Source: Macquaria australasica (taxonomy: Eukaryota; Chordata; Actinopteri; Centrarchiformes; Percichthyidae). Taken from it: 64,000 nt of DNA. Shown piece by piece: positions 1 to 13,224 of the stretch. Within the stretch, counting starts at the first letter, position 1. Every line of letters begins with the position of its first letter. The position numbers and the translations under genes were made by a program. The stretch spans positions 1-64,000 of the forward strand of contig SEMN01000924.1 in NCBI GenBank assembly GCA_005408345.1, written 5' to 3'. A model generated the notes under the pieces. That model was not told the DNA's origin and made no database searches. It saw nothing but the letters and a program-made list of their open reading frames with translations.

Positions 1-140
1 CATACATACACATATATATACACATATATATATATACATACATACATACACACACATACATATATACACACATACATATATACATACACATATACACATA
101 TATATACACATACATATATATATACACACACACACACACT
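1..140. repeat. (CA/TA)n microsatellite
   Basis: Alternating CATA, TATA and CACA units fill the window edge. Simple repeat in an smg1 intron. Confidence 0.95.
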
Positions 141-1220
141 GTGATGACATCAGATTTTTAAATGGCTATTCTCGGCTCGTGGAAAGTTTTACAAATATAA
201 AACCTCCATGGATCAAAAATGCATAATAGAAAGTCATAATCAACCTTGTTTGCAATTCGAGGTGTCCTGTCAACAGTTTTACAGACGTCTCTTTTACACT
301 GGTGGTCTATGGGGAAAATGCTTTTTGGGCCGCAGGGGAATTTTTAGCTGTAATACCACGAGTGGCCACTGGGAAAGATTGGAAGCAAGGCTGAGTGGCG
401 GCACCCTATCCAGGTCTTATTATACATTCATGCGTCTCATGAAGTAGGTGGTTAAGGTCCTAACACATGATGATAAATCCAGTGAAATGCTACAATCTGT
501 GTTAATTTTGTGAACGAAAACCTAGGCTGAAAACATTGTTGACAACCTATTTTTCACTACGAACACTAGACTAAAATTAAGTAACCTTTGAAAACAAGAA
601 TTATTATTACCTTTCAAGCTAAACCCAGACAATCAACAGTATTGTAATGAACAAGTGAGTAAATCTATGAATGACGCACAGCTCTGCAGTGGAAAGCACA
701 GGTAGCTGCGGTAATGCTAAGTGAGCAGGAACGACAGAGAGAGAGAGCAGTTCTATTCAAAAGCTGGGGGTGGCGTTGGTGACGGCCCAGGATTTGGGTT
801 GCTTTCTTCAGTCTGTTGCAGCAGCCTTCACTGCAACTTCACTGCAGGTGCAGAATTGCCTGGCCTCTGCCAGTGAGGTATCGTAACAGCAGTGTGGTGT
901 GAACAACAGCACTATTTGTGCAGGTGTGTGTTAGAGACGGAAATGGATATCAAATGAATTGAATGAAAATAAAATGATGGCTTAATGTAGGATTAGGATA
1001 TTGGCCTACACTGGTAAATATATTTTTTTGGTTTAACTTTTTCATAGAAATCATAGGGGCAATTGTAGCCCCTCGATAGCTGTTTGTAGCCGTTTGTGCA
1101 TTCTTAGATTTCTTGGGGCATTTTTGCCCTTGATTTTTGCGCAGAGCAGCCAACAATGAGGTGAAATCCCTGTGCTGCAAGGCAGACTTGAAATATGGGC
1201 TCTTCTACCTGGCCCAACTT
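141..1220. other. smg1 intron 33, no gene seen
   Basis: AT-rich sequence with short chance ORFs on both strands (such as 208-447 and 950-1180). No SMG1 exon, RNA gene or clear transposon boundary was recognised. Confidence 0.5.
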
Positions 1221-1224
1221 CGGA

Positions 1225-2110
1225 TCACTAACAGCAGGGAGACAAGGATTTTCATGCTATAAATTAAATCTTCGCAAAAGTGAGCTGCTTCCTATAAATG
1301 CTGTGACAAAGACTCTCTTTCAAACCTTTAATTTGGGACCAGCATCAGAGTACATCACTCATTTCACAACCACACTGACCTCAATTTTACTAATCTTTTG
1401 ACTTCAGTCAGAAGCACCTTCCCCGTCCCCGACAGGCGAAATCACCTGTTAAGATGAGCATTATAGCCCTACATAAATCTGGATTTTTTTTTTTGCGAAG
1501 GCCGAAGCCATCAGGAGGAATGGCTTTGTCTAAATTTGAAAATTACTATTGGGCAGCCAATATTCGTTGCATGTTTTATTGGCAGACTGTTAGACCAACA
1601 AAAACCCTCCCAGTTGAAAATTTTAACTTCACTACATGCTCTCCTCACATGCCCCCCTTACTTCTTATCATATAAAAATATCCCAACACTTGCATATTCC
1701 ATCAAATCTGGGTGCAGTTTAGGTACAAATGTTTGATGTACATCAATGCCTCATTCAGCACCAACAGATCACAATGTTCTTTTTCCTCCATCACTGCAAG
1801 ACTTTTAAAATCTGGAACACAAAAGGTATTAAATTTTAGAGATCTATATATCGATGGTACTTTTGTTTCATTCACCCAATTGAAACAGAAATATAATCTT
1901 GCCAACAACCAGTTTTTTTGGGGTTTTCTTGACAGAAATATTTAGAGTAGTTGTTGAAGAAGCTAATCTTCCAAAATAAAAAAAATAATGCTATTGCCTA
2001 CACTCATTGAAGACCTAATGCAGTTTTTGTTAGAGAAGGTTCAATTAACTCTGAGGAGATCTACTGATAAGTTTTAGAAGGCCTGGCAGTCATTCATCAT
2101 CCATGAAGAG
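1225..2110 (+). mobile_element. L1-like LINE ORF2 fragment, decayed
   Basis: The plus strand encodes, in shifting frames, motifs of the C-terminal half of L1 ORF2: YKLNLRKSELLPIN, then RPKPSGGMALSKFENYYWAA followed by NIRCMFYW, then LYIDGTFVSFTQLKQKYNLA. These match the region after the reverse transcriptase of fish L1 elements. Several frameshifts and internal deletions show it is dead. It lies antisense to smg1 in intron 33. Confidence 0.75.
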
Positions 2111-2276
2111 AATTGCAAGTTGAAAACCACATTGAGTATGATATCGTCCGTATGTGAATTTTGCTGAAACGAGCAGCAAAACTGACAATATATCTGTCAC
2201 AAGCAGTCATTCATGGTTAAGATGTGACGTGACAGCGACAACACATTTAAATTAAAAATTTCTAGTATCATTAATA

Positions 2277-2559
2277 TGGTAAATGGACTTCACTTATATA
2301 GCGCTTTTCAACCTTAACGGTTCCCAAAGTGCTTTTACAGATTGGTCTCACTCACCCATTCACACACACACATACATACATACACACACCAGTGGCGACA
2401 GAGCTGCCGTGCAAGGTGCTGGCCTCCATCGGGAGCAACTTAGGGTTCAGTGTCTTGCCCAAGGACACTTCGACATGTGGACAAGAGTGGGCGACGATCC
2501 AACCACCAACCCTGGGATTAATAGACAACCCGTTCTACCTCCTGAGCCACAACTGCCCC
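2277..2559 (-). mobile_element. tRNA-headed SINE, family A, copy 1
   Basis: Reverse-complement relative of the element at 7895-8152: it begins (minus) with a GGCTCAGGAGGTAGA-like head and ends with the GAAGTCCATTTACCAT tail. A CA-rich stretch is expanded inside it. Head boxes are degraded compared with copy 2. Confidence 0.75.
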
Positions 2560-2818
2560 AATATTAGTTTTTTAAAATTTTATTTCTGACAGTGTTTTTG
2601 TTTACTTATTATTTAATTACTGATTTATTGTTTATTTTCATTTCATTTCCAAACAAAGTGTGTCGATGGGTGGGAGGGTGAAGGGTGGTGGGATCTGCGG
2701 TTGTTAGTGTTGTTGAAATGTTCACTGTTGTACCTTCTGCGTCTGTCTGTTGTAAGATAAAAATCAGAAATAAAGTTTTCAAAAAGAAAAAGTATCACCT
2801 ACAAAAGGCAGACTCTAC

Positions 2819-2957
2819 CTGTATGCCAGTAGGTCGACACATGGCCTGTCCGAGAATGCTGAAGATGGTGTCCTTGTCTTCTTCACTGGTGGTTGCTGGC
2901 AGCATCTCCTCTATCTCCTTCTTCTCCCCAGGAAGAAGAGGCAGTCCCTCCCCTTGG
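2819..2957 (-). CDS. smg1: smg1 exon 33, residues 1633-1679, last in window
   Basis: Encodes GEGLPLLPGEKKEIEEMLPA and SILGQAMCRPTGIQ, as in mammalian SMG1. Acceptor TCTCAAG, donor CAG|GTAGAG, phase 0 out. The next SMG1 exon (acidic DEDITLQITESEDN type) was not found before coordinate 1. Confidence 0.96.
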
Positions 2958-5900
2958 CTTGAGAGAAAAAATAAATAAATCAGAAAAATACTCCTACAGT
3001 ATGCTGTTCATGGGGCTGATGGGCCTGGATCATACATGTGAAGCTCCAAGCTGGTAACTATACATAGATTCCACTGGGTCCACTAACCTGGCATTATCCA
3101 CCACCTTCCTGCCCCAGCGGTAAGCCCAGCTGGCCAGGGCTGCCCAGGACTTGGCCATCTCTGGAGCCAGGCTGGTGGAGAGCTGGTAGAGTTGGCCCAG
3201 CACAAAGTCTGGCTCCCCAACGCCCACACTCACTGCACAGGAAAAACCACCAAGATTAAAATGTAGTTAGAATCAAATCGTCTGCGCTAAAAATGCTGCT
3301 ATACCTTTTGATTGAGAATAAGCCCTTAATGTCTTATCAAGGGTACAAGACACTTGTAAAGACGATTTCATATCCTTTAATGTATTTCTACCCGTTTCAT
3401 ATAGCTTGAAACATATGCATATCTATTTCTTAGTTTATATCGCTTACTGTGTATTTCTATTGGTTAAATAGCCTGTTAATCCTTTGTAACGCAAACTATC
3501 CTTTTCAGTTGCTCCACAGAAGTTCAGGACAATTTCAGCCCTTACTGTAGTTGAATGAAACTTAGTTAGCACTGCATATTTTGGACAGTAAAAGTCTGTG
3601 TGCATCCATTGAGAAGAAAGTTTCCTTTTCTGTTTGCAGATATGAGTATATGTTGCTACATGCAGTTAGCTGGACTAGCTCAGCATTTACTGGGTTTATG
3701 AGCTGATGCATTGAATGTTCGTATTAGTTATAATGTTGTTTACCATGTTCTTTGCTAGCACCATGTAAGAAGGAATACAGTAATTAGTAATATTTATTAT
3801 ATACTGTATTTGGAAATTATGTACATAATGCTATTGTATTCTATGGAGTGGGGCTGCAGTTTGTATGTAATACTTCACATATAATCGATATTCATTTATG
3901 TCCTTTATTTTCTATGGTTATAGAACCACACACAAATGGAAAACCATGCTTTCTGTCTGAAAATATCAATGGTGCAATAAAGTTCACTGAAGACAAATCT
4001 ATTTCAAGAGCATTCTTACCAATGTCCCATGGTGAATACACTAACTGACCAGAAAACTAGTTAGTGGTAGTCAAGCGCACATCGCCTTGTCTGATTTAAC
4101 AACACTGGTAGTTTAGATATTTATTAAAGTATATGGACATATCTGGATTTGTCTACAGGTATGAAATATTTAATGTGTGTTGAGTGCAGTGGTAGAAAGA
4201 GTACTAGAATATTGTACTCAAATAAAAGTACTGTTACTTTAGGGAAATTTTCCTCAAGTTAAAGTACTTCTGTAAAATGTTCTTAGATAAAAGTAAAAAG
4301 TAGGTAAAATATACTTCAGTAAATGTTAGTGCATTACATAAAAAGGGGAGGGGGGGTTATATGATGATATAGGATATATATCTATATCATTTAATGGCAA
4401 ACGTATACACTAGTGGAACAACAACATCAAGCCACAGAGTCCTTTTGTCCAAACCAACAATAAGTTCCATTTCTATAGATGCCATTTTGCAGTCTGTGCA
4501 TACAACTGATCAATCATAAGTATACTACAGTCTTCCTCAGTATAGTCTTACTAGAATTAACCAGAAAAGAGGACAAAACAAAACATATTTTAAAATAATA
4601 GCCAAAACAATGTATATTCAAAACTTTTCCAAAATATTCAGTTAATTCCAAACCATTTCCAGGGCGGGAATTCATAACTTTTCCAGGAATTTCATGACCG
4701 TGGGAACCCTGTCACTAACTGCAAGCCCCGGCACAGGTGAACCGCTCCCCCCACCCCCCTGATACTCGGCCAGTGAACGTACACATTCAACATGTATGTT
4801 TTCCAGCGTGTCAGCTGAGTGCAGAGTGTCACCTCTCTGGACATGGAGCTCTCTGGAGCTCTCTGCGGCTGCAGACACACCAGCCAGTTGATTCCTTTCT
4901 TCTGCTCCATTCTCACAGTTTATTGTGATTATTTCATATGACTTTTGTTTTTACTCTGTAATGGATGCTACTTCAAATGTACTGAAGTACAAAAAAAAGT
5001 ACTGTAACTGTGTAACTCTGTTACAGTAACAGAGCAGGTCTAGACCGACTCTTTACAGGAAAGAGTCGGTCTAGACCTGCTCTATATAAAAAAGTGCCCT
5101 GAGATAACTTTGTTATGATATGGTGCTATATAAATAATAAAAACGAGTAAATGTAATTTGTTACTTTCAACCCTGGTTGAGTGTGGATACTTTACCATAT
5201 GTGTCTTATTAATCTAGGTGAGCTCGTACTAGGTGAGCTCGTTTTCTGCAGGTGTTTCTGCCTCTGGAGCTGTGGAGTCTGGGTCTGTGGTTGCTGCCGC
5301 CTGCTGCCCCCGTGCTCCTGCTCTGCACCCGCTGATGCTATTGCTGTTGTTGCTGTTATTAGTATTGCTGTTATAATGTTGCTCTTAGTGTTGTTTCCGT
5401 TGGTGTTAACATCAATGCCATTACCATATCTATGCTGTATTGAGCTGCTGCATGTTCTCTTTCCTCCTGCTCTCTCTCTCCCGCTCCCCCCTTCCCCCTT
5501 CAACCCAACCGGTCGAGGCAGATGACCGCCCACCTTGAGCCTGGTTCTGCTCGAGGTTTCTACCTGTTAAAAGGGAGTTTTTCCCTGCCACTGTCGCATA
5601 GTGCTTGCTCATGGTGGGAACTGTTGGGTCTCTGTAAATATAAAGAGTCGGTCTAGACTTGCTCTATTCGAAAAAGTGCCCTGAGATAACTTTGTTATGA
5701 TATGGCGCTATATAAATAAAACTGAATTGAATTGAAGTACTGTAAATGTTACCTGAGGTTTCAGCGATGATGTGGGGAATGCCCTGGTCCTCGAGGGGAA
5801 GCTCCAGCAGAGCAGAGATATTCTGGCTCAGAGGTGACATGCTGCTCACAGCATTAGATGAGTTTACTGCTCCTGACTTCTTCACCACCTAGACCAAAAC

Positions 5901-8900
5901 ATCGGCAGTAATTTTTTTCCTTAATAACACCACCACCCATTGCACACTTGGTGTAAAGGAGGACTGCATTAAAATGAGAAAAGCAAGTTTAATGTTTGAC
6001 AGCTAAATGACACCTAAATGACACCATGTAAAGAAAATATGCCAATCACAGCTGAGCATTTAACTTTTTTTTTAAATGCTAAAAAATACAAAATGCTTCC
6101 AAGTACCTGATATTGTACCAATAAATACCTCACTAACATCATGTAAATGTTAAGTTTACATTTCAAAACATTGAAATTCAGACTAAAGTCAAGGTAGAGC
6201 TGTTTTGATTGAGGTAAGCATGCCTGTTTAAGCTGCGGTGTCATGTCCTTCCAGTCAGCCAACAGCCATTTGCATAGTGTTAGCAGTGAGCGGCAGGCAG
6301 CACCTTCATTCTTCCCCACATGGCAGTAGGACAGAGCAGCCCTGCTCAGCATCTCCATGGCTGTCATGGACTGGCCTGTGGACAGAGACACCGCTTAGAG
6401 GAAACTGAAGACAGTGTCCTGACCAACATCATCAACACACTGCAGAAATACAGTCGTTTCTGACAGCTGAGAAACTGAGGATACCCGGCAAACAATGTGT
6501 CAGCTGGGATCAGCCTTTAAATCTTTGTCAGCTGACATTTTGTGATCTTGTGCCTCCTCAGAAGTTCAAAAATGTTGTCACTGTTCTGCATCATTATGTT
6601 CCGTGTGTGCTGGATCATGTAGGCTCATTCTGTGAGGTCCTTTGAGACATATTTACTATGAAAGGTTCTACAACAATCATTCATTACATTGTGGTGATTA
6701 CTGTTGTTCTTGTGGCTGTATGTTAAAGCTGCTCTGGACATATGTTAAAATTTATTTATAATTTTGTCCATACTGTAATTTCATTATGTTGGTCTATTCT
6801 GTGCACATGACATCTATTGCATGTCTGTCAGTCCTGGGAGAGGGATCCCTCCTCTGTTGACCCTTCTGAGATTTCTTCCATTTTTTTTCCCTTTTAAAAG
6901 TGTTTTTTTTTTTGTGGGGTGGGGGGTTTCCTGATCCAAATCATGGGTCTAAGGAAGGAGGGCGTCGTATGCTGTACAGATTGTAGAGCCACCTGAGGCA
7001 AATTTGTGCTATTGGGCTGTATAAATAAAACTCACATGACAGATGTAATGGTAATGTCCAGCTTTGTCCTTTCCAAAATCATTCTATTCCCACAAGAATA
7101 GTGCACAGGTTTTAAGTGTTTCCTGTTCCTCACCTGCAGTTCTCAGGACTTTGGCTTTTTCAATCTGCAGCTCTGGTCCCCATTTCTCCCCCAGAGTGCC
7201 CTCCAGAGTGAGACACTTGAAGGCCTGGCTCAACTTGTCCTCCTGCTCCTTTTGTGTCCCGTCACTGCACTGGCTGAGCAAGCGGGACGCCAGGGCAATG
7301 TTGCCTTTTTTCCTGGCAAATTTTACAGCAGTCAGGCAAAGCTCCATTAGGTGGCCATCTATGGAGGAAGAGTATCCTGGACAAGAATTGAGAGGGTGAA
7401 ATCTCATAGCAACACAATACTCCTGTCCTGAGTGTAGGCATCAATACTGCCAATGCACCTATTCTAGTCATTGACAATTACTTTTGAGTTTGTGAAGAAG
7501 TTGTCTCTGGAACATTGTGTATCTGAGGGCCTGAAGGAAAGGCTGGACATCCTGTTGCTTACAAGAGCTCAGAGCCTCACTGCACAAAGGAATCACACAG
7601 TCCTGCAAAGAACACAAACAATACACAGCGGGGAATTAAACCTCCAGCTTGCTTTCTTTGGTCAGAACAATAGTGAAGTAAACTTAACTTTTTGCATCTG
7701 TTTTCTTTAGGTTAACACTGCCTCTGTACAAGCCAACCAAGGCTAAGGAAGCAGCACACTACATTAATTTTTCAGCAGCTCTGTCATTCACAGTGTTAGT
7801 ATCTTGGTGTATAGCAAAGAATAATGGATCTTTGGTTGTGCTCTTTTTCACAATTTACATTTACATTCTATGACATCCAAACCAGTAAACACTTGGGCAG
7901 CTGTGGCTCAGGAGGTAGAGCGGGTCGTCCATTAATCTCAGGGTTGGTGGTTCGATCCCCATCTTCTCCTGTCCACATGTCGAAGTGTCCTTGGGCAAGA
8001 CACTGAACCTTAAGTTGCTCCTGATGGAGGCAGCTCCGTCGCTATCAGTGCGTGAATGTGTATGTGAATGGGTAAATGAGGCCAATCTGTAAAGTGCTTT
8101 GGGAACCTTTAAGGTTGAAACATTGCTATATAAATGAAGTCCATTTACCATTTAAGAAAACAATAAAGCAAGCCATAAATGCATTCTATTTATATTACAG
8201 TCAAATGAAAAGTTTGTGTGTACATACTTCTTGTCCAGTGAGTGTGTTCTCCAGGGTGGCAGTGCAGTGGAGCTGCAGGGTGGGCAGGGTGGGCAGGGCA
8301 TCAGACAGAGTGAGTGTGGACAGACGAAGAGGACCAAAGCAGATCCGTCCAGTCTGTTTTAGGCAGCGCACCAAGGAACTGCAACATCACATCAAATTAT
8401 TTGCTAAGAGACTGCATAGCTCTGACATGTAAATTAATCTGTACTAAAAATAAAAGAATGTTCACGTCAATATTTATAAAGCTAGTCAACACTAAGAAAA
8501 GCCATCTTCTTGGTTTCAGTGAGGAATGCTTCTGAACATTGACAGCTTTTTCATTAAAAAAAAAAAAAAATGAATAATAAGCTTGAACCACAGAGGGACC
8601 AGTAAGCAAAAACCATTAACAGTGTTTTTAGACCACATAATCTGCCAGTATACTCCGTCAGGACAACTCACTCTCTTCATGTGTAGATGTTCAGAATAAC
8701 TCTAAACACTTACATAAACACAAACATTAGTAGTTCTGTATGATTATAACCCACCCATAAGGGTAACCTGGATCCCTGAACACTCCAGGACCTGATACTG
8801 GTTTCTGTTTCCAGTATAGCTCAAGAACTATGACAGGACCTCAAACACACATTTGCAAGTCTCTGTGTGAATACTCACTCTGGATTGGCTGTGCTCCTCT

Positions 8901-11900
8901 GCTCCTGCTGTTGAATGTCTTTCGTCATGGAGCTAACAGCGCTGCGAAGGAGCTGCACCTCGATGGCTCTCTGCAGCTCAGTTGGATCTGGACTCATAGA
9001 GGGTAGAAGCCTCTTCAGATCTGACACACAAATCACAATGGAAAAATGTTAAGGCTAAATGTGAATGTTTGAAAAAAACCTTCTGAAAGTAATTATACTC
9101 TAATCCACTAAGTACCAGTTTATTATGTACACATATACACAAACGAATCTACAAACTCTTTGAAGCTTACTATGTTTGGTTGTTGTTGACACTGTCAAAA
9201 GAGTAGTTGGCGATAGTGTTGTATTACATTGCATTAAAATGTGGTGATTATTATATTCTGTCTTGGTGGACAAAAGATTGTAAATATCTTTAAACAATGA
9301 AATTTGATTGTTATCATTCTTAAAATAAAAACTTCAATATTTACTGGATTTCTTCATTTAAAAAAATCTGAGCATCAGGACAATTTTATCTTTTAGTCTG
9401 TCCTATAATGCACTCACCCAGCTTGTCCTTACTGCTGGAGAGTGAGCTGTAGTCCTCTCCGGGCAGCAGGTCCAGTTGAGCCCCACACTCAGCCAGATCT
9501 CCCTCCTCAAAGCGGCTCAGAGCCTGGATGTAGTTGAAATCTGTCCTCAGGTTGATGCTGACTGGATTGGTGGAGTTCTGTTTCAGGGCATGGACGGTGG
9601 CCTGCCACTCCTTAACTGAGGCCCAATCACAGAGTGCCACGTAACACTGACACACTTTGTTGGCCAGGAAGTTGATCACCTCTGAAGAGCACTCACTGGA
9701 CTTTAGCAGCACCGTCTTCCTGCTGTCACCTTTCCAGAGAAACCCCCAGCAAAAAAAAAACATTTTGAGCAGCAGTCCTATGATCTCCAATGCTGCAGTG
9801 CATTACACTCTTCAGAGTAGAATTTAACAGAGGCAAGACAGCAAAGCCACATCTAAAAGACTAATCATAAAAAAGAAAACCCATTATTTTGCCTTATCAA
9901 CTCGATAAAGACACCAGGAGCTAAAATGTTGATATATTATTATTAATATATTTTTTAAGCCATTCAAAATATATCTCCTTGAACTCCACTACTCTTGTAA
10001 AGGAGAAATGCACTCTTGCAATGACTAAACATGACTAAAGCTGTAAAGCCAAATGTCTACTACTGGCTTTTTCAATCAACCAAATGTTACGTTATATAAT
10101 TAGGTTATTTAGATGGAAAAACATGCCTTCACTTTGTCATTTGTGTGGTGTGCAGTTTGATGGGTTTAAAATCCAGAATAGAATTTAAAATCCTTCTCCT
10201 CACCTTCAAAGCCCTAAATGGTCAGGCACCATCATATCTTAAAGAGCTCATAGTACCCTATTACCCCACTAGAGCACTGCGCTCCCAGAATGCAGGGTTC
10301 CTTGTGGTTCCTAGAGTCTCTAAAAGTAGAATGGGGAGCCAGAGCCTTCAGCTATCAAGCTCCTCTCCTGTGGAACCAGATCCCAGTTTGTGTACGGGAG
10401 GCGGACAACCTCCTCACATTTAAGAGTAGGCTTAAGACTTTCCTCTTTGATAAAGCTTATAGTAGGGCTGACTCAGGTGACCCCTGAGCCACCCCTTAGT
10501 TATGCTGCTATAGGCCTAGACTGCCGGGGGACTTCCTATGATGCACTGAGCTCCTTTCTCCTCCTCTTCTCTCTCCATCTGTCGCCCTCATATCCCATCA
10601 ATGCTTGTTAATTCAACTTCTTCCCGTAGTTGTGTGCTTTCTCTCCTCTCTCTCTCCCTCCCTTCTGTTGCTTTCTGCAGGTGTTTCTGCCTCTGGAGCT
10701 GTGGAGTCTGGGTCTGTGGTTGCTGCCGCCTGCTGCCCCCGTGCTCCTGCTCTGCACCCGCTGATGCTATTGCTGTTGTTGCTGTTATTAGTATTGCTGT
10801 TATAATGTTGCTCTTAGTGTTGTTTCCGTTGGTGTTAACATCAATGCCATTACCATATCTATGCTGTATTGAGCTGCTGTATGTTCTCTTTCCTCCTGCT
10901 CTCTCTCTCCCGCTCCCCCCTTCCCCCTTCAACCCAACCGGTCGAGGCAGATGACCGCCCACCTTGAGCCTGGTTCTGCTCGAGGTTTCTACCTGTTAAA
11001 AGGGAGTTTTTCCTTGCCACTGTCGCATAGTGCTTGCTCATGGTGGGAACTGTTGGGTCTCTGTAAATATAAAGAGTCGGTCTAGACCTGCTCTATTCGA
11101 AAAAGTGCCCTGAGATAACTTTGTTATGATATGGCGCTATATAAATAAAACTGAATTGAATTGAATTGAAATCTAGTGATGCATGTCCCAAGCTGGTCAG
11201 CTAGATTGGGATCAGGGGCCTAGGTCCATATCAGCTATAAAGACTGATCCATTTGTATCCCTGTGTAGGGATAAAAACCAACTGTGCTCTGTGTACACCA
11301 GCTGTCACAACACCCTGTTGTGCTCCACTGTGATCTAATATATTACTGCCTATTACAGTACAGTGAGCAAGTGAACTGCATAGAGTAACAAACACATATC
11401 CAGCAGCACAAAGGTAACTTATTTTAACCTCACTTAACTGATGGGTAGGGGTTGAGTGAATGGCAGTTGCCAGGTCATTAGGTTATTCATTAACATATTT
11501 TGTTTCCAAGCATTCACTTTTTGTCCATAAACCAATGGATATGATACAGATGTTACATGCCTGCTTCATCGATATTCATGATGGATATCACCGTTTTTCA
11601 GCTACACACTATACATTTTAGGTTATTAATGGGTCATGAATTTCAAATACAGGAGGAGCCAAACTAATCTTATTTTATGGTAGTTGGACTGCATTAAACA
11701 TAGATGCTGGTTACCGTTGCTGGTGTGTTTGGGGCTGCCTGTGTTGCTGGAGAGATTGGGCACACAGCATTCAGAGCTTTTGATGCTGCAGTCCATCCCT
11801 GTAACCGCAGACAGCTGATCTTGATACTCCAGCGCTGCCTTCTCAAACCTACACACACACACACACACTTACTATTTAGTAGAGGACAATAAATGAACCA

Positions 11901-13188
11901 TGACATGTGGATGATTTAGTAATTATTTCACCGAGTTGTGAAGATGTCTGGTTAAGGCGGTTAAGGCATTGCTTACCGTCCCTCAGCCTGCAGGGCAACT
12001 GATGACAGCCAGCCCAGACTCTTGCCAGTGGTGAAGAGGCTCCAGGCTGCCAGGCCATGGATGGCCTCCGGACAACGCAGCTCACACAGAGCCTCCACCA
12101 GCAACGTCAGAGGAACCTCCAGCTCTGGACCCTGGACGTGCACACATAGAAGCTACAGAGACTCAAGCCTTCCAAAAAAATGGAGCTGCTGCTCATCAAA
12201 ATGTATGAGCACATCCCTGCTGCACACATTTGAACGTACAGCATGGTTGCTCACCTGAAAGTTTCATATAACAGTGTATTTGCACTGACCTGGGTGCTGC
12301 TGTTCTTAATCTCTGTAAGCAAGTCAAAGCCATGGCGAATGGTTACTGCCGGTTGGCCCGACAGAAGACCGACCCTCATCAGTGCTAGTCGGATCCTCGT
12401 CAGCCAGTCTTGGCATGTCTGACGGTTGGTATAGAAGAATGTCCTGATGCCCTGAGACACAGAAGGAGGGATTCATCATATTATTTATACACAGGCCAAT
12501 GACTATTACTAAAGAGATGCGGTTGCCATTCTGAACCCATTTTAATGACTGCTATTTAAATTGTGTTCCCTAGTCTCAGCACTTCTTCTGTATTGTCAAA
12601 ACTTTAAAAACACCTAAAAACAGTCTGGAGCTTTTATTTGCACACCTTTGGTGGGGCAGTGAGAGCATTGGCGCAGCCCTCATAGGCATTGTACATGAGC
12701 TTCTCCAGGTTCTCCAGATACTGAAGCAGCAGAGCGAGGCGGAGCTGATTGGAGTGGTGACCATCCCCATCCCCTCCAGCACCAGCCCACGCTCCAACAT
12801 CCTGCTCTGGGTTTAGACTGTGGGCAGCCAGGCTCCGGATCATACCTGAAACACAGGGATACAGAAGAAAAATAATGGAAGACTGGGGTGCACTGGTGAC
12901 CTAGAAGTTAAGGCACCAAACATGAACTACAGTATCCCTGGTTCATGTCCAACATCTCTCTCCCTCTTTCTCTCTCGACAATATTGTCAAAGCGTAAAAT
13001 AATATAAATAATAATAACAACGACAGTAACAACAACAATAAGGAAAATAATAATAAAATTGAAATAAAAAAAAAGGTACAATTTCAAAACAACAGGAAAA
13101 TAGCAAAAAACTTAAATAAACATGTGAGACTGTGTCAACAAGTCACACACTAAACCTTTAAAGTTTAGTGTGTGCGCTGATGTTGGTG

Positions 13189-13224
<36 letters not shown>

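Noticed and set aside
1..2818. A further smg1 exon left of exon 33
   Set aside because: No minus-strand stretch resembles the acidic segment following CRPTGIQ; only LINE, SINE and simple repeats are seen.
5181..5525. 114-codon ORF pair (both strands) and its twin at 10601-10954
   Set aside because: They lie in the L2-like 3' UTR and are identical in both copies; they are chance frames in repeat DNA.
6100..6223. Extending smg1 exon 30 to a later GT
   Set aside because: The added residues have no SMG1 counterpart, and joining to exon 31 at the GC site gives the expected QLKQ-V junction and phase.
7895..8000. Possible tRNA gene (A and B box present)
   Set aside because: Only the tRNA-like head is present and it runs into the shared SINE body and tail; a second copy exists at 2277-2559.
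12891..12962. Third SINE family (TGGTTCATGTCC box)
   Set aside because: Too degraded; only a vague B box and no second copy in the window.
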